The notes under the pieces were generated by a model. That model was not told where the DNA came from. It searched no databases and saw only the letters and a program-made list of their open reading frames with translations. A DNA stretch of 64,000 nucleotides from Stropharia rugosoannulata (taxonomy: Eukaryota; Basidiomycota; Agaricomycetes; Agaricales; Strophariaceae): assembly GCA_028532985.1 (NCBI GenBank), contig JANCIK010000001.1, positions 4,278,001 to 4,342,000 of the forward strand, written 5' to 3'. Made by a program: the position numbers and the translations under genes. Shown here one piece after another: positions 59,965 through 64,000 of the stretch (the first letter of the stretch is position 1; each line of letters begins with the position of its first letter).

Positions 59965-62180
59965 TCAATCTTCCCTGATCAAATCACTGACACGTTTTGA
60001 ACGCGGTGTTATCGAACATTTGAAGGATGCCTTGTGACTATTACAAAAGATGAGCTTTGGTCCCAGACGTCAAATAAACAGCTCGTAAACAGGCACTTAC
60101 TCGATGATGCCATTCTCAATGAAATCATGGTTGATGGGAATCTCCTTCCCTTGAGAATCTTTGGCTGGACCGATGTTGAACGATGCAAGAATGGAAGCGA
60201 TGACCAGCCACATCTACGTGAACAGGTTAATACAACTCCACAGGTATATGTTTACGATAAATAGAACATACGGATGAGGATGCGACGTGCTTCCCGACAC
60301 AGATTCTTCAAGAGAAATACATTAGTCTAGATACAGTGAGATTTAAGTGAATGCAAAGCATACCGGCGTCCAAACCCATAAGCAATAATGCGCTTGTCGT
60401 TGTTCAATGTTCCGTCAGCATTTAAGAATCTCTCTGGTGAGAAGACATCAGGGTTTTTGTATTTATTCTCATTGTGCGTCATTGCCCTATCCAGTCCAAA
60501 GTGAATGAGCATAAGTTAATGATCCCCGGAAACAATTCAACATACCAAATGTTCGCTATAACGGCAGTTCCTTTATAAAGAATATGTATAAACATCAAGT
60601 CGTACGAAGTAGGTTAGACACATACCTTTAGGAAGGTAGTATCCCTTGTAGTAGTCATCTTCGGTCAAAATATGCGGTACATTGATGGGCAAGACCGGGT
60701 GCCATCGCAGGACCTCGCGGTAAATAGCCTCTAGGTAGGGCAAATTTGGGCGGTCCTCGAATGTGGGAAGGTGAGACGTTCCTATGACACGGTCGATCTC
60801 TGCCTGGGCTTTGCGCTGTACCTCCGGGTGGGTGGCCATGAGATAAAAGAAGGTGCCTGATGCCGCTACATTCTGTATCGATACTAGTTATACTGATGTA
60901 CTCCTGTGAGAGCTGGTGTGAAGACTTACAGTGTCAGATGCGCCTCCGTACACCGTATATGCAACGTTTATCACGGCCTGTTCTTCTTCGTAGTATGCTA
61001 CGATTGAGATGACGATGAAAATGAGCGTGCAGAGTATGAGTGATCATCGACTTACATGCATAGACCGTCTTAGAAGTATCGGGATTCTTTCTATCAGCGC
61101 CCGCTTTGGCCGTGGCTTGCTTCTTCTCGTAGAATGTCGAAAGCAGAGACGGGGGAACGGGTCCTTTCTCCTGCATTGGGTCAAAATGTCATCAGATACT
61201 CTATCACGGACCAAGGCTATCACAAGCAGTTACTCACCATCTGACTTCTCAATCTTTCAAGCGGTATTCGGATAGTTTCCGCCGTCAGTGTTTTTGTCAG
61301 ATCGGTCAAGCGTTTCGCTGTAGCACCAGGAAACCAAGAAGGGATGTGCTTCAGGATAGGGAATACGTTGAGAAGTGTGGCTCCAGGCATGAACAATTTC
61401 GTGGCGATGATAGCGCTTTTGTCTGCCGCTTCGATAACGGGATCGTGTACAGAGTCAACGTCGTATCCATACAGCATAGACAACGGCACCCCGACGTTAA
61501 ACCTGCCAAAACCGATAAGCAGCTACACGGGAGAGGTAAAAACAAGATGCTGACAGTTTGCTGTATTCTTCAAAATTCTCCGGATCGTCGAGAAGATTGC
61601 GCAGCAGCTTCCTGACTTTAGTGAGTTGGATGGGATTGTAGTGGGAGGATGCTTCCAGACGCAAGTTCTGTTGCAAAATCCTCCTATGCTTCCTCCAGTA
61701 ATTGCCGTAAGGCATAAAGGCGACGTTGCCCGACCATCCCATCCTATTAATGCGTAATGAGTTATGGGCTCCGTTCTGTTAATGTAAGACAACAAAAATA
61801 CATTTCGAGCACAGGGAGGAAGAGCCTGTCCGAATACCTCTGCGACCTTGTTTCAAGCAACTCCACCGCATCTTCAAACTCATTTAAAATGACTACTTTT
61901 GATCCAAGCGCCTGCGCAAAAAGAATATCGCCTGAACACAGTCAATATTTTGTTACCCTGCGTAACTGAGGCGAGACTGACTGTTGTACTTCGAAGCCCA
62001 TTCCATATACACCTTCCCTGCGTTAGCTGTTGGAAAATCGAGCATATTTCCAATGAGAAATTTAGGCTTCGGCCCGGGAGGGTAGTGGTGAGTCTTCCTT
62101 GATCGACTCGGTAGCCAGTAGAGGCTCAGCAACAATGTCCCGGCGATGAGACACAGCGCTAAGAGAGACGGTGGATCCAT
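59965..62180 (-). CDS. Cytochrome P450 monooxygenase 2 (OrdA-like group)
   Basis: Multi-exon minus-strand gene, ATG at 62180, TGA at 59965. The N-terminal anchor is LLALCLIAGTLLLSLYWLPS, followed by the Pro hinge HHYPPGPKPKFLIGNMLD. Then NVAFMPYGNYWRKHRRILQQ (C-helix), the I-helix motif YGGASDT, EREV-type ExxR in EAIYREVLRWHPVLPINVPH, NPDVFSPERFLNADGTL (PERF), and the haem loop YGFGRRICVGKH with the Cys ligand, joined across an intron at 60359/60314. The usual Pro and Arg of ICPGRH are replaced by Val and Lys, which is uncommon. The C-terminal exon ends KCSITPRSKRVSDLIRED. The overall pattern resembles fungal O-methylsterigmatocystin oxidoreductase-like P450s, a very broad group; substrate unknown. 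Confidence 0.9.
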
Positions 62181-64000
62181 GGCGGATAGAAATGAGGGGT
62201 AATGAGGGGTGCAGAAAGATACTTACCTCAAGACCTTAAGTACTTATGTAGCGCGTATCCACCTTCGACGTAAGTGAGGTTATTTTCTGATACAGGGTCT
62301 AATTTGCGAACATAGCATTGCAGCAATGGGGTATCGGTAGTTTTCTCATATGCGTGCTTCCCTAATGTTGGTATTACTTGAAGATGGAAGACACGATAAG
62401 CGACTCCACTTACATGAGCTTACTATAAGCCGCAACTTTGAACTCAGGCCCTTGAGACTTGAGTTGTCAAGATCTGTTGTGAGCGACTTGCGAGGCATTG
62501 ACTTGGCTATTGCGCTCTTTTCTGCAATTTCTCTGTATTCTTTGACGCCAGCAGAAGTTATCACGTATGTACTACAACAACTCGCACACTGCATTTGACA
62601 GCCACGGCCGCCGAACAGTGCTCATCCAGGGCTACAAGACTTGACAGTGATCGGCGTTTTGAAGGCGTCTTTTTGTATTATCAGGCATTTGTCTGTGTGA
62701 GTGAGACAAAGAACATAACTCTTCCAAGATTGACTCACCCAGACTGGACGAGTCTGTAGGAACGCCAGTCATCCACTATGGACGGTGGGCCAAGCTCGTC
62801 AGCAAACATTTGGCGATCTATGTATGCTGTAGCCCTAGCCGTCGGTGTATCTCATGTCTCCGTTGCTGAGCTGCTCTCTTGGGAACCAGGGATGCATTGA
62901 ACGCCGGAAGCCTGCTAGTTTGCCTTGGCAGACGAAAAGAAACGGTTGAGCCCAAGTGACATTTGCTTGACAGATATGAACGGCATTTGCGAAGTCTTGA
63001 TTGCCGTACCTTCGGCAGTGAGTGGGCCTCGGCGGCACGCTTCGCGGCAAAACCATTTGGAAACCCATCATGCCCTCACAAATGTGAATATGGAACCCGA
63101 ATGTCACCGCTATGTTTATTCTAACTTACAGTCGTTGTATATTTCTGCCCAGACTGTTTCCTGCGTTCAAAAATACCTTTAGTACCATTGCTTTCGGGAA
63201 ACTCGGGAGTTTGATTTATTTGATCTTTGACTAAACTAGTATGGGCGGTGGCTTAATCTAGACCTTTCTCTCAACCCTTAACTACAGTACATCAACCTCT
63301 CCAAGAAGATCTAATTAATCCAATCTTTCTATTTTAAAGGCTGTATAACTGCTACTTATATAGGGCATTTAAGTAGGTTAACATAGTTAGTAGAACTTGT
63401 GCTCGCTCACAGTCACTCGCGGTCAGGGAATGGGTTTGACTTAAGTTCGAGTTGGCGAATGTAGATCGAGAAATTGATAATATTACAGTCTTGCATGTGA
63501 GTAAACCCTTGCCTTCGCTGTGCAAAACAATGTGATGTAACCGACAGAAGTAAGACGGCCTGAGGACAGATTATCTACCGAGTACCAAATCGATTGTAGG
63601 CACTCGAAATATAAATAACATATTGAATGTGCTTTCAAACAACCCACTGGTACGTAATCTCTCTCGGCTCGTAATTATTATACAAGTGATTAGCTGTTCC
63701 TAACGTCGGGAGCAATCATCTTACGCTCCCTCTTTGCGCTTGCCCACCACACGTAGATGAAAGGTGGTAAGTGACAGTGAGCGTCCTGATCAATACAAGT
63801 GCGCTCGCTCGTGGGTAGTGTCATTCCGTACGGAGAAAAAATGTATTCAAAGGGATATTGCCCGCCAATTGGGCGCGGCTACTCAGGGGAGGCTGTCAGT
63901 CAGGTTACCCGACTTACTTGCGAGTTACAAGTTCCGTGACTCACTGAAGTACCTTCTTCGAATCATCTCAAGTACTACCAGACAGAATCCAGCTAAAGCG
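62181..64000. other. Right edge, no gene supported
   Basis: 1.8 kb after the P450 start (divergent side). The P450 promoter must lie in the first part; the 5' repeat AATGAGGGGTAATGAGGGGT sits just upstream of the ATG (about 62190-62210). Short open frames beyond lack motifs; a partial gene off the right edge is possible. Confidence 0.5.

Noticed and set aside
62350..62598. Overlapping open frames on both strands near the right edge
   Set aside because: Mirror-image frames of similar length with no motifs; typical of chance open frames.
43000..64000. P450s, GMC and SDR enzymes as one secondary-metabolite cluster
   Set aside because: No terpene synthase, PKS, NRPS or other core enzyme is present, and housekeeping genes lie between them.

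Overview
The window is nuclear DNA from a filamentous fungus, almost certainly a basidiomycete of the class Agaricomycetes. Genes carry many short introns (about 45-75 bp, GT-AG) and spliced exons join in frame throughout. The gene content fits this class: BTB/POZ proteins, seven-transmembrane orphan proteins, a CFEM GPI protein, a GMC oxidoreductase and P450s. I solved exon structures by hand for most genes; coordinates given as joins come from reading splice sites and phases, not from transcripts.

Left part (1-16.5 kb) is mostly conserved housekeeping. It holds the 3' end of a dynamin-type GTPase, a small coiled-coil membrane protein, two tandem BTB genes plus the broken remnant of a third, a complete 12-exon UTP20 (SSU processome, 2,627 aa) and CTK3 (gamma subunit of the CTD kinase I complex).

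Middle part (17.5-41.3 kb) is accessory and rich in duplicates. It holds three copies of a secreted orphan family (17.5, 33.3 and 34.8 kb) that share a promoter element about 90 bp before the ATG. It also holds two seven-TM orphan genes with identical exon lengths, two tandem short-chain dehydrogenases with nearly identical exon lengths, two MFS transporters of different families, a C2H2 zinc-finger gene with an unresolved 5' end, a CFEM protein, a tRNA-Ala(TGC)-like gene and a 14-exon secreted GMC oxidoreductase.

Right part (43-64 kb) mixes core and accessory genes. RRP46 (RNA exosome) is divergent from a basic nuclear-looking coiled-coil protein. Then come a cytochrome P450, another seven-TM orphan, a foldback repeat, a beta-carbonic anhydrase with a probable mitochondrial presequence, a large multi-pass membrane protein and a second P450. 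The last 1.8 kb shows no gene I can support.

The most interesting candidate is the three-copy secreted family. Its pattern of conserved motifs suggests, as inference only, a degenerate ADP-ribosyltransferase-like fold, and all copies carry the same upstream cassette. No biosynthetic cluster with a core enzyme is present, although P450, GMC and SDR enzymes are scattered among transporters.
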